DNA from: Thioalkalivibrio sp. ALMg11
Lineage (GTDB): Bacteria > Pseudomonadota > Gammaproteobacteria > Ectothiorhodospirales > Ectothiorhodospiraceae
Assembly (NCBI RefSeq): GCF_000377905.1
Contig: NZ_KB898878.1
Span: forward strand, 35,303 to 99,302
Direction of reading: 5' to 3'
DNA: 64,000 nucleotides
The position numbers and the translations under genes were made by a program. This document shows, in pieces, positions 8,111 through 17,045 of the stretch (position 1 is its first letter; the number at the start of each line of letters is the position of its first letter). Under the pieces are notes generated by a model that saw only the letters and a program-made list of their open reading frames with translations, was not told the DNA's origin and made no database searches.

Positions 8111-8303
8111 AAAAAATCATCCGGACACCCGTGTGATGGAGGGTTTGCGTCCGAACGGCGGATCACCGGCTGCCGTTGCCACGAGCCAATGATTTCCGCA
8201 TCTTGTGTACATGGACAGGCAACCTGGAAACAGGTTCCTGCCACCCGCTAAAAGAACGTGACGAAAGTCGCATTTTCTTTCTAGGGCCATCCACGGAGAC
8301 GCG

Positions 8304-8933
8304 ATGCGTGGTCTAGAACAGATCCCCTGGCTGTATGACGGCCTGATGGCCGGTGCCGATCTGCTGGGTCTGCGCCGCTGGCGGCAGCGCCTGGTCGAGG
8401 GCGCGGAAGGCCGGGTGCTGGAGGTCGGCTGCGGGACGGGGCGCGATCTGCCGCTGTACGCGGATCCGGCGCGGGTGATTGGCATGGACCCGGACCTGGC
8501 GGCGCTGCGGCGGGCGCGTCGCCGTGCCCCGGCGGTCCCGCTGGTGGTGGCGAAGGCCGAGGCCCTGCCGTTTGCGGATGGGGTATTCGATAGCGTGGTC
8601 TCCGGCCTCGTGTTCTGCAGCGTGCAGGATCCGCCGCGAGCCCTGGGCGAGGTACGCCGGGTGCTGGCGGACGGTGGCGCGCTGCGCATGCTGGAGCATG
8701 TGCGTCACACCCGCCCGCTGCTGGGGCGTGCGCAGGACCGGGTGCAACCGGCCTGGACCTGCATTACCGGCGGCTGCCATCCCAATCGCGACACCGAGGC
8801 CGCGGTGGAACAGGCCGGGTTCTGCATCGAACCCGAGGATCGCGTGGCCCGCGGCGTGATGCGGCGCTTTGCCGCGCGCGTCTGCCGGGCGCCCGAAGTT
8901 CCTGCCGGACGCAACGCCGGGAATGCTGATTGA
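8304..8933 (+). CDS. Class I SAM-dependent methyltransferase (METTL7/UbiE-like)
   Basis: This is a 209-residue cytoplasmic methyltransferase. Motif I is VLEVGCGTGRDLPLY (residues 38-52), an acidic strand end (GMDPDL) follows, and motif IV lies in FDSVVSGLVFCSV. The C-terminal part WTCITGGCHPNRDTEAAVEQAGF is typical of the METTL7-like subgroup, which methylates small molecules or thiols; the substrate here is unknown. A GGAG site lies six bases before the ATG. The 260-base leader after folE contains a perfect hairpin with a GAAA loop (AACCTG/CAGGTT, about 8220-8237) and another TGTACA, so the gene probably has its own promoter. Confidence 0.85.
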   Translation: MRGLEQIPWLYDGLMAGADLLGLRRWRQRLVEGAEGRVLEVGCGTGRDLPLYADPARVIGMDPDLAALRRARRRAPAVPLVVAKAEALPFADGVFDSVVSGLVFCSVQDPPRALGEVRRVLADGGALRMLEHVRHTRPLLGRAQDRVQPAWTCITGGCHPNRDTEAAVEQAGFCIEPEDRVARGVMRRFAARVCRAPEVPAGRNAGNAD

Positions 8934-8945
8934 AGGTCAAGGCTT

Positions 8946-9016
8946 GTTCACCACGAAGTGCACGAAGGCGCGAAGCAGGGCAAGGGCGGGTTGCACCACG
9001 GAGAGCACGGAGAAGG
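8946..9016 (+). repeat. CACGAAG/CACGGAG dispersed repeat, left arm
   Basis: The block TTCACCACGAAGTGCACGAA...CACCACGGAGAGCACGGAGA is the inverse of the sequence at 9547-9624. The two arms face each other across a 530-base segment that holds the small YjfB-type gene. The same paired arrangement recurs around 56075-56335, and degenerate arms occur near 50173 and 50355. Confidence 0.7.
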
Positions 9017-9110
9017 GAAGTATTGGGGGCGAGAAGGTCGGTGTTGATCGCTTCTCGTGAGATGTCACGTCGAGAATTTTCCCAGGCGCGAAAAAATCGT
9101 GCATGGAGGC

Positions 9111-9137
9111 TCAAGTCTTGCGGGATACGGCCGTCAC
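9111..9137 (+). promoter_or_regulatory. Candidate sigma-28 (FliA) promoter
   Basis: TCAAGTCT-N11-GCCGTCAC resembles the flagellar consensus TAAAGTTT-N11-GCCGATAA with exact spacing and 11 of 16 positions matching. It lies 67 bases before the ATG of a YjfB-type motility gene, which supports the call. Confidence 0.45.
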
Positions 9138-9204
9138 CGGGGGCAGGTCCGTCCGCGTGTTGAGCGCGAGCGGGCCTGTACATTCAGATCTTGGGAGTAC
9201 CACG

Positions 9205-9417
9205 ATGGACGCAAGTGCGATTGCCGCGATGGCCACGCAGGGCAGCCAGCAGCAGTTGGCGATGCAGAAGGACGTGGCCTTGCAGAAGAAGGCGATGGAG
9301 TCGCAGGAGATGGCCGCTCAGTCGATGCTGGAGGCATTGCCCGACATCGGCGAGATGCAGGCCGCCACGCAGGGCCTGCCGGAAAACGTCGGTACCAACA
9401 TCAACACCAAGGCCTGA
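9205..9417 (+). CDS. Small YjfB-type putative motility protein
   Basis: This 70-residue protein is almost wholly helical and rich in Gln, Met and Ala, with no signal peptide. The pattern (MDASAIAAMAT start, an LxKKAMESQ helix, ML..LP near residue 45, and a Gly-x-x-x-x-Asn tail) matches the YjfB putative motility family, whose genes are usually scattered in the flagellar regulon. GGGAG lies eight bases before the ATG; the upstream in-frame extension from 9103 has no ribosome site. A sigma-28-like promoter lies at 9111-9137 and an intrinsic terminator follows. The gene is monocistronic and enclosed by an inverted pair of dispersed repeats. Molecular function is unknown. Confidence 0.7.
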   Translation: MDASAIAAMATQGSQQQLAMQKDVALQKKAMESQEMAAQSMLEALPDIGEMQAATQGLPENVGTNINTKA

Positions 9418-9440
9418 CGCTCCACAGACCTTCCGTCCAG

Positions 9441-9472
9441 AAAAGGCCCGGCGCATTCGCCCCGGGCCTTTT
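9441..9472 (+). terminator. Intrinsic terminator after the YjfB-type gene
   Basis: AAAAGGCCCGG and CCGGGCCTTTT form the arms around a ten-base loop. The A-run and T-run make it work on both strands, so it can also end transcription of the yceI operon's antisense side. Confidence 0.85.
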
Positions 9473-9546
9473 CCGTTGTCGGATCTGTATCTCCCTGACT
9501 CACCAACCCGTCAGCCGCCCACTCCTCCCGTAGACCCGCTTCGAAG

Positions 9547-9624
9547 TTCTCCGTGTCCTCTGTGCCCTCCGTGGTGCAACCCGCCCTTGATCTTTCTTCG
9601 CGCCTTCGTGAGCTTCATGGTGAA
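9547..9624 (-). repeat. CACGAAG/CACGGAG dispersed repeat, right arm
   Basis: This is the inverse counterpart of 8946-9016: TCTCCGTGTCCTCTGTGCCC...CTTCGCGCCTTCGTG...TTCATGGTGAA. The intervening spacer TGCAACCCGCCCTTG is also the complement of the left arm's spacer, so the pair could fold into a long imperfect stem. Confidence 0.7.
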
Positions 9625-9642
9625 TCCAGGTAGAGGTAGGCG

Positions 9643-10281
9643 CTACTGCCGCTGCGCCTCGAACTCGATCATCAGTTCGACCTCGTCACCAACGAGGTCG
9701 CGAATCAGGCCGTAGGACATGCCGAAATCCGAGCGATCAAAGCTGCCGCGCATCGACGCACCCAGCACGTAGGGGCGACTGAACAGCCCGCCCAGTGGGA
9801 GCGGGTAGCGCCCGACCTTGTTGATGGTCACGTCGAGATGGATGGTGCGGGTCTCGCCGAGGAGCTCCAGGCCGCCGCTCAGGCGCCCGGTGTTCTCGCC
9901 CGTGGGCTGGTAGCGCGTGGCGGTAAAGCGCATCTCCGGGTATTCCTCGACGTTCAGGAAGTCCTCGTTGCGCAGGTGGTCGTCGCGCTCGGCGTGGTTG
10001 GTGAATACGCTGTCGGTCTTGATGGCGAAGTAGCCGCCCTCCAGTTCGCCGGAGTCGGTGTCGAAGGTGAACTCGCCCTCGGCCTCCAGGAACATGCCCA
10101 TGACCTTGGCGTAGCCGGCGTGATCGACCAGGAAGCCGACCGCGAAGTGGTCGGGGTCGATGACCCAGCGGTCGGCATCGGCCAGAGTGGTGGCGGGCAG
10201 GACGAAGCTCGCGGTCAACAGGCAGGCCAGGAGCGCGGAGCGCAGGTGGGCGGAAAAGCGGTTGTTGCGGGCGTCAGTCAT
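9643..10281 (-). CDS. YceI-family periplasmic lipid-binding protein
   Basis: This 212-residue protein has a signal peptide (hydrophobic residues about 15-31, cleavage near LADA). The mature part is a lipocalin-like YceI beta barrel: WVIDPDHFAVGFLVDHAGYAKVMGMF near the start, an IKTDSVFTNHAERDDHLRNEDFLN helix (a family hallmark), and MRFTAT near the middle. Related proteins bind isoprenoid quinones or other amphipathic lipids; the ligand here is unknown. The ATG lies inside the end of the upstream CDP-alcohol phosphatidyltransferase gene (eight-base overlap), so the two are co-transcribed and likely coupled. Confidence 0.9.
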   Translation of the reverse strand: MTDARNNRFSAHLRSALLACLLTASFVLPATTLADADRWVIDPDHFAVGFLVDHAGYAKVMGMFLEAEGEFTFDTDSGELEGGYFAIKTDSVFTNHAERDDHLRNEDFLNVEEYPEMRFTATRYQPTGENTGRLSGGLELLGETRTIHLDVTINKVGRYPLPLGGLFSRPYVLGASMRGSFDRSDFGMSYGLIRDLVGDEVELMIEFEAQRQ

Positions 10282-11053
10282 GACACACCTCCGGTCGGTG
10301 GCGGTACAGCCAGTGGATATCCACGGCAAAGGACAGGCCGAGGGCCAGGAGTCCGGCCAGGGCGATGGCAATGGCGGCGCTGGCGGGCAGGCCGGGGATC
10401 AGCACCAGCAGCAGGACCACGGTCTGCAGCACGCAGACGGTCTGGCGGCGGCGGCTGGGTGGCAGCGCCCCGGCCAGCCAGGGCCAGGGGCGGGCGGCCA
10501 GCACGAAGGCATAGCGCATCAGCCCGATCAGGATTACCCAGGGGCCGACTGCGGTCATCTGCCAGGCCAGTACGGACAGCGCGAGGATCATCGCTGCGTC
10601 CAGTTCCATGTCGAAGCGGGCGCCGAATGCGGTGGCGCTGTTGGTGCGCCGCGCGACGGCCCCGTCGAGCCCGTCCAGCAGCAGGGCCAGGCCCGCTAGC
10701 GCAATCACCCAGAGCGCCAGCAATGGGTCGCCAGTGGCAGGGGGAACGAATACCAGTGCCCCCAGGGGTGCGGTCAGGGCGGCGCGCAGGAGCGTGACCC
10801 GGTTGGCCGGGCCGGGGCCGCGTCCGTCCCGGGCCAGTCCGTCCGGAGGGGTGGTGGTGGCGAGCAGGGCGCCGAGCATGAACCAGAGCACGACAAAGCC
10901 GATGATTGCGTGTGGTCCCAGTTCGGCGTGCAGCATCAGTGCCGCCGTGACGACCAGGCCCAGCAGGCCGGCGACGAGCCCGTCGGCTGCCCAGACGCGG
11001 AGACCGGTGCGTATCCGCGACGCGGAGCGATGCTTGGCGGTGGATGATTCCAT
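10274..11053 (-). CDS. CDP-alcohol phosphatidyltransferase-family membrane enzyme
   Basis: This 259-residue inner-membrane protein has about seven hydrophobic segments. The catalytic signature DG-x2-AR-x8-G-x3-D-x3-D is perfect (DGAVAR ... G ... D ... D, about residues 131-153). It would join a CDP-activated lipid to an alcohol, releasing CMP. The alcohol cannot be predicted, and the protein is longer than PgsA because of an N-terminal extension with two extra segments. It is divergent from the dehydrogenase/pterin-synthase-like/glycosyltransferase/methyltransferase cluster and co-transcribed with yceI, so all may serve one lipid-linked product. Confidence 0.87.
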   Translation of the reverse strand: MESSTAKHRSASRIRTGLRVWAADGLVAGLLGLVVTAALMLHAELGPHAIIGFVVLWFMLGALLATTTPPDGLARDGRGPGPANRVTLLRAALTAPLGALVFVPPATGDPLLALWVIALAGLALLLDGLDGAVARRTNSATAFGARFDMELDAAMILALSVLAWQMTAVGPWVILIGLMRYAFVLAARPWPWLAGALPPSRRRQTVCVLQTVVLLLVLIPGLPASAAIAIALAGLLALGLSFAVDIHWLYRHRPEVCHD

Positions 11054-11198
11054 GGGGGGATTGTAGCCCTCCGTTGGAGGTGTCCGGGGTTTTGCCTTGC
11101 GACCACGCCGCGCGCCGGGAGTTGCCGCTTGTAATGCGCTTCGCCCACACTGCGCGGATGATGACGCGGCCCCGCACCCCGACCCTGGAGCACCTCTG

Positions 11199-12203
11199 AT
11201 GAGTGCCCCGGCCCCTGAACAGGCCTTCTGGGTGGTCGGTCCCGCCACGGGCGAGCTGCGCCCGGAGGCGCTGGCGGAGCCGGCCTCGGGGGAGGTACGG
11301 GTGCGCACGCAGTTTTCCGCGATCAGTCGCGGGACCGAGTCGCTGATCTTTCATGGCCGGGTCCCCGCGAGCCAGTATCAGGCAATGCGCGCGCCATTCC
11401 AGGCGGGCGAGTTCCCCTGGCCGGTCAAGTACGGGTACATCAGTGTCGGTACGGTCGAGGCGGTGGGCGAAGGGGATGCGCCGCTCGGGCAGCGGGTGTT
11501 CTGTCTTTATCCGCACCAGAGCGCCTATGTCGTGCCCGCGGCCGCGGTGGTCCCGATCCCGGACGCGGTGCCGGCGGAGCGCGCGGTGCTCGCGGCCAAC
11601 ATGGAGACGGCGATCAACGCGGTCTGGGATGCACAACCTGGTCCGGGGGATCGCATGGCGGTGATCGGGGCCGGGGTGGTCGGGCTGCTGGTGGCCTGGC
11701 TGCTGCGCGCGATCCCCGGCACCGAGGTGACGTTGATCGACCCCAATCCCGAGCGCGAGGCCGTGGCGGCGCGGCTGGGGTTGAGCCTTTGCACCCCGGA
11801 CGCGGCGAAAGCGAATCCGGACCTCCAGGGACTGGATGGGGTCGTACATGCCAGCGGCAACCCGGCCGGGCTGGAGCAGGCGCTGGCGCTCGCCGGGGTC
11901 GAGGCCCGGGTGGTGGAGATGAGCTGGTACGGCGATCAGCCGGTACCGGCGCCGTTGGGCGAGGCCTTTCACTCGCGGCGGCTGACGTTGCGCAGCTCGC
12001 AGGTCGGGCGGATCCCGCCGGAGCGCGCGGCGCGCTGGGACTATCGCCGCCGCCTGGCGCTGGCGCTGGCGCTGCTGACCGATCCGGCGCTGGATGCGCT
12101 GATCAGTGGCGACGATGCGTTCGCCGACCTGCCGACGGCGATGCAGCGTGTCTCCGGGTCCGAGGCCGCACGCACGCTGTGCCACCGTATCCGTTATTAC
12201 TGA
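11199..12203 (+). CDS. MDR-family dehydrogenase lacking the catalytic zinc cysteine
   Basis: This 334-residue oxidoreductase of the zinc-alcohol-dehydrogenase superfamily has an N-terminal GroES-like part (1-130) and a Rossmann part with VIGAGVVGLLVAW near residue 150. The usual CxGTD zinc/catalytic element reads SRGTES (about residues 43-48), as in BchC-like members, so zinc-independent chemistry is expected. TGGAG lies nine bases before the ATG. It opens a tight cluster with a pterin-synthase-like gene (40 bases on), a glycosyltransferase and a methyltransferase. NAD(P)-dependent reduction or oxidation of the cluster's intermediate is inferred. Confidence 0.8.
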   Translation: MSAPAPEQAFWVVGPATGELRPEALAEPASGEVRVRTQFSAISRGTESLIFHGRVPASQYQAMRAPFQAGEFPWPVKYGYISVGTVEAVGEGDAPLGQRVFCLYPHQSAYVVPAAAVVPIPDAVPAERAVLAANMETAINAVWDAQPGPGDRMAVIGAGVVGLLVAWLLRAIPGTEVTLIDPNPEREAVAARLGLSLCTPDAAKANPDLQGLDGVVHASGNPAGLEQALALAGVEARVVEMSWYGDQPVPAPLGEAFHSRRLTLRSSQVGRIPPERAARWDYRRRLALALALLTDPALDALISGDDAFADLPTAMQRVSGSEAARTLCHRIRYY

Positions 12204-12242
12204 CCCTTTTTCGATGCAACGCAACTCGCGGGGAACTGCCCG

Positions 12243-12641
12243 ATGTACAGCCTGAACGTCCGTGATCATTTCATGATCGCCCACAGCTTTGCCGGCGAGA
12301 CCTTCGGCCCGGCCCAGAAGCTCCATGGCGCCACCTATGTGGTCGACGTCACCTTCCGCCGTCAGGCCCTGGATGCCGATGGCCTGGTGGTGGATATTGG
12401 CCGCGCCAGCGAGGTGGTCAAGGCCCTGCTGGCCGACTTGAACTACCAGAACCTGGACGAACGCGAGGATTTTCGCGGCCAGAACACCACCACCGAGTTC
12501 CTCGCCCATGCGTTGCATCAGCGCGTGGCGCGCGCCATTCATGCCGGCGAGCTGGGCGAATCGGCCCGCGAGCTGGACGCGGTGTGCGTGACCCTGAACG
12601 AGTCGCACGTCGCCTGGGCCAGCTACGAGGCGGCACCCTGA
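12243..12641 (+). CDS. 6-pyruvoyltetrahydropterin synthase/QueD homologue with altered active site
   Basis: This 132-residue protein has the T-fold of the PTPS/QueD family: HFMIAHSF at residues 9-16, LHGATYVVDVTF near 28-39, LNYQNLDE near 66-73, NTTTEFLA near 80-87, and the terminal ESHVAWASYE. In classical enzymes the middle motif is C-x4-HGHxY; here the catalytic cysteine is absent and the second histidine is alanine (HGA), removing one zinc ligand. It may therefore have a different reaction or metal need. GGGGAA lies about eight bases before the ATG. It is the second gene of the four-gene cluster, and folE lies 4.2 kb upstream in the same window. Confidence 0.82.
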   Translation: MYSLNVRDHFMIAHSFAGETFGPAQKLHGATYVVDVTFRRQALDADGLVVDIGRASEVVKALLADLNYQNLDEREDFRGQNTTTEFLAHALHQRVARAIHAGELGESARELDAVCVTLNESHVAWASYEAAP

Positions 12642-12646
12642 GCCGA

Positions 12647-13699
12647 ATGCGTGAACTCGGCCTGGTGGTGCCGGGGTCGCTGGAGCAGCGCACCGGGGGG
12701 TATCGCTACGATGCCCGCATGGTCACGGGCTTAAGGGCGCGCGGCTGGACGGTGACGGTGCGCGAGCTGGAGGGGGCGTTCCCCGGGCCGGACGCGGCGG
12801 CCGAGTCGGCGCTGGCTGGCGCGCTCGCGGGCTTCCCTGATGGGCGGGCGGTGCTGCTGGACGGCCTGGCCGCGGGTGCCTTTCCCGAGGTGCTGGCCCG
12901 CCACGCCACGCGCCTGCATCTGATCTATTTGCTGCATCACCCGCTGGGCCTGGAGACCGGGCTGGAGCCGGCGCGGGCCGACGACCTGCTGGCGCGTGAA
13001 CGCGCCGCCGTGGGTCAGGTAAAGGGCGTGCTGGCCACCAGTGCCTTCACTGCCGGGCAGATGGCCACCTGGGGGGTGTCTTCCGGGCGGCTCCAGGCGA
13101 TACCGCCGGGGATCGAACCGCGGCCGCAGGGGTTGGGGCCCGGTCCCGGCGAGCGGCCGCTGCTGCTCTGTGTGGGGGCGGTGGTGCCGCGCAAGGGCCA
13201 GCTGGAACTGGTGCAGGCCCTGGCACGGGTCCGGGCTACGGACTGGTGTGCGGTACTGGTGGGCTCGCGCGCCCGGGACGCGGAATATGTGCAACGGGTG
13301 GAGGCGGCGATCACCGAGGCCGGGCTTGGAGACCGGATCGAGTGGGCCGGCGAATGCGACGATGCGGCGCTGGGAGACTGGTACGGGCGGGCCTCGCTGT
13401 TCGTCCTGCCCAGCGCCTACGAGGGCTTCGGCATGGCCTATACCGAGGCGATGGCGCGCGGCCTGCCGGTGATCGGTACCACCGGTGGGGCGATCCCTGC
13501 GACCGTGCCGGAGGCGGCTGGCCGGCTGGTGCCGCCGGGAGATATCGGGGCGCTTGCCGAGGCCATTGACGCCTTGTTGACCGATGCTGGAGCGCGCTAC
13601 CGGATGGGACGGGTGGCGCGCGATGCGATGGCGGAACGTTCGGACTGGGATGGTGCGGTAGCCGCGCTGGAACAGACGCTGGAGGGTTGGCTGCAATGA
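12647..13699 (+). CDS. GT4-type glycosyltransferase
   Basis: This 350-residue soluble GT-B glycosyltransferase has an N-terminal acceptor domain (GSLEQRTGGYRYDARM near residues 11-26) and a donor domain beginning VGAVVPRKGQLELVQAL near 180. The E-x7-E retaining signature lies in PSAYEGFGMAYTEAMARGLPV near 258-278. It would transfer a sugar from a nucleotide-sugar donor; the acceptor is unknown, possibly the product of the preceding dehydrogenase and pterin-synthase-like protein. The ATG is five bases after the previous stop. The following methyltransferase overlaps the end by four bases. Confidence 0.87.
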   Translation: MRELGLVVPGSLEQRTGGYRYDARMVTGLRARGWTVTVRELEGAFPGPDAAAESALAGALAGFPDGRAVLLDGLAAGAFPEVLARHATRLHLIYLLHHPLGLETGLEPARADDLLARERAAVGQVKGVLATSAFTAGQMATWGVSSGRLQAIPPGIEPRPQGLGPGPGERPLLLCVGAVVPRKGQLELVQALARVRATDWCAVLVGSRARDAEYVQRVEAAITEAGLGDRIEWAGECDDAALGDWYGRASLFVLPSAYEGFGMAYTEAMARGLPVIGTTGGAIPATVPEAAGRLVPPGDIGALAEAIDALLTDAGARYRMGRVARDAMAERSDWDGAVAALEQTLEGWLQ

Positions 13700-14499
13700 C
13701 GGAGTCTTTCGACGCCGACTGGCTGGCCCTGCGCGAGGCAGCCGATCATGCGGCCCGGCCGGAGGCCCTGGTCGAATCCCTGCGCGCGCATCTGGCTGGG
13801 TGTAGTGCTGCCGCCCCCCTTAAGGTGACGGATCTGGGCAGCGGCACCGGCTCCAATCTGCGCTACCTCGCGCCGCGACTGCCGCCCCCGCAACACTGGC
13901 GGCTGGTGGATCACGATGCCGGGCTGTTGGGCCGCGCCGTCGCTCCGGGCGCCGGGATCGAGCTCGAGCGGTGCGTGAGCGACCTGGCCGACGATCCGGG
14001 TGCGGCCCTCGCGAGCGGATCGTCGCTGGTGACCGGTTCGGCGCTGCTGGATCTGGTTTCGGAGGACTGGCTGGACCGGTTACTTGTGGCCTGTGCCGAA
14101 CAGGGTGCCGCGGTGTTGTTCGCACTGAGTTATGACGGGCGGATTCGCTGGTCGCAGCCGCATGCCCAGGATGCCGAGTTGGAGGACGCCGTCAATCGGC
14201 ACCAGCGCTCGGACAAGGGGTTCGGCCCGGCCCTGGGGCCGACCGCCGCGCCGGCATGCGCGGCACGGCTCGAGGGGCTAGGGTACCGGGTGCAAACCTG
14301 CGCCAGTGACTGGCGGATTGACGCGCATCAGGCGGCGCTGGGCGCGGCCCTGATCGACGGCTGGGTGGCCGCGGCCAGCGCGATCGACCCGGGCCGGGCG
14401 GCGGATCTGCGCGCCTGGGGCGAGGCGCGCGCCGTGGCGCTCGCCCGCGGCGAGGTCGAGCTGACCGTCGGGCATCAGGATGTTCTGGGGGTATGGTGA
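13696..14499 (+). CDS. SAM-dependent methyltransferase of the pterin-like cluster
   Basis: This 267-residue soluble methyltransferase has motif I at VTDLGSGTGSNLRYL (about 45-59), an acidic LVDHDAG at the end of strand 2, and SLVTGSALLDLVSEDWL in the motif IV/V area. The ATG overlaps the glycosyltransferase TGA, with GGAGGG nine bases upstream. It is the last gene of the four-gene cluster. Methylation of the glycosylated product, or of its pterin-like aglycone, is inferred only from position. The long C-terminal helix region (residues 205-260) has no motif I recognise. Confidence 0.83.
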   Translation: MTESFDADWLALREAADHAARPEALVESLRAHLAGCSAAAPLKVTDLGSGTGSNLRYLAPRLPPPQHWRLVDHDAGLLGRAVAPGAGIELERCVSDLADDPGAALASGSSLVTGSALLDLVSEDWLDRLLVACAEQGAAVLFALSYDGRIRWSQPHAQDAELEDAVNRHQRSDKGFGPALGPTAAPACAARLEGLGYRVQTCASDWRIDAHQAALGAALIDGWVAAASAIDPGRAADLRAWGEARAVALARGEVELTVGHQDVLGVW

Positions 14500-14659
14500 G
14501 GCCCGTTTCCCGGGTCTTCTTGGGGAGAATTGGCGCCGATTTTCTGTCCACTACCCTGTTCGCTCTGGAAGGCGATTCGGTGCAGGATAGAAATAGGTAA
14601 TGGAATGAACGCATGGCGGATGGTCGCTCCGCCAATGGAAAAACCGGAAAAGGTGAGGC

Positions 14660-15319
14660 ATGGAACAGGCAGACAACAAGCAGAGAAGTTTCCTTAATCG
14701 TTACTGGATCGTGATCGTGATCGTGCTGTGGCTGATCGCCTGGTCGGCGCGCGATGTGTTGGCCCCCAGTACCGATGCGGTGCCGGAGGGCGAGGACGTC
14801 GAGGCCGTCGCGGTGGCCGAGGATGCCCCGGCCCCAGCGGACGCAACGGCGCCGCGCGAGGGTCGTTTGTCGGAGGGCGACATGGATCCGATGACGGGCG
14901 AGGCCTACGAGCGTGACGACGAGACCGGCGCGCATCGTCCAATTCCGGACCCGCAGGAACAGGCGCAGGCCCGGGCCACCGGCGAGCCGATGAGCGAGGA
15001 AGAGGTCGCGCGGCAGGTGCAGGAGGCACTGGAGGCCGGTCGCGTCGCCTACTGGCGTGGCGGACCCGAGGATGCGGTCGAGGTGCTGCGCACGGCACTG
15101 GAAGATATTCCGGCCACCTCGGCGCAGCGGGCCGACCTCTACGGCGAGCTGGGCAACGCCCTGTATGCCGCCGACGATGCCCCGGGCGCTATGCGGGCCT
15201 GGGACAGCGCCCTGGGGCTGTTGCCGACGGGTGAGCGGCGCTCGATGATCGAGCGCCTGGCGCCGGTTTATGACCGCCACCACCGTGATGGTGCCCGCCA
15301 CCTGCGACAGTACCGCTAA
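14660..15319 (+). CDS. Membrane-anchored TPR-type protein, function unknown
   Basis: This 219-residue protein has one N-terminal membrane segment (about residues 13-31), then an acidic Ala/Glu/Asp/Pro linker (35-110) and two or three tetratricopeptide-like helical pairs (about 115-195, with AYWRGGPEDAVEVL, ADLYGELGNALYAADDAPGAMRAW and a following LGLLP). It is probably periplasmic and a scaffold. AAGGTGAGG precedes the ATG. It has its own terminator and is separated by 160 bases from the methyltransferase, so it is likely independent. I do not recognise the family. Confidence 0.7.
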   Translation: MEQADNKQRSFLNRYWIVIVIVLWLIAWSARDVLAPSTDAVPEGEDVEAVAVAEDAPAPADATAPREGRLSEGDMDPMTGEAYERDDETGAHRPIPDPQEQAQARATGEPMSEEEVARQVQEALEAGRVAYWRGGPEDAVEVLRTALEDIPATSAQRADLYGELGNALYAADDAPGAMRAWDSALGLLPTGERRSMIERLAPVYDRHHRDGARHLRQYR

Positions 15320-15358
15320 GTCTTTTCGCGCGACCGAAAGGCGCGGGCAGGGCAACCG

Positions 15359-15395
15359 AAAAGGCCCCGGGGGTGTGAACCTCCGGGGCCTTTTC
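15359..15395. terminator. Bidirectional intrinsic terminator
   Basis: AAAAGGCCCCGG and CCGGGGCCTTTT are perfect complementary arms around a 12-base loop. The element lies between the convergent TPR gene and the sigma-54 regulator gene and can serve both. Confidence 0.9.
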
Positions 15396-15426
15396 TTGTT
15401 GGGGTGGTCGTCTGCCTGCCGCAGGT

Positions 15427-16827
<1,401 letters not shown>

Positions 16828-16871
16828 CCCGCCTCCTTTTCTTGTTGGAGGGGCCGACGGAAGCGGTGCGG

Positions 16872-16966
16872 TGTTGCAACATCCGGGGCCACCTGCAACA
16901 CCCCCGGTATGGCCCGTTTCGCCAATCCCTGCCCCGGTTATAGCGCGAAACGGGGGTGTTGCAACA
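16872..16966. promoter_or_regulatory. TGTTGCAACA palindromes, candidate activator binding sites
   Basis: The perfect ten-base palindrome TGTTGCAACA occurs at 16872-16881 and 16957-16966. A half site TGCAACA lies between them at 16894-16900. They sit in the 423-base space between the sigma-54 activator and the efflux operon, about 65 and 150 bases upstream of the -24 element, the usual enhancer distance. Confidence 0.7.
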
Positions 16967-17027
16967 GTCATTGTATGAATATCAGTAAATCCTAATTAAG
17001 TGATTGTTTTATAAGAAAGTCGATATA

Positions 17028-17045
17028 TTGGCATACACGTTGCTT
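17028..17045 (+). promoter_or_regulatory. Sigma-54 promoter of the efflux operon
   Basis: TTGGCATACACGTTGCTT has GG at 17030-17031 and GC at 17042-17043 with ten bases between, matching the TGGCAC-N5-TTGC consensus. Transcription would start near 17055, giving a leader of about 195 bases before the adaptor gene. Confidence 0.85.

Noticed and set aside
10278-12608. Open frame of 776 codons on the minus strand
   Set aside because: It covers parts of three real genes in a shadow frame. The real minus-strand gene here is the CDP-alcohol phosphatidyltransferase.
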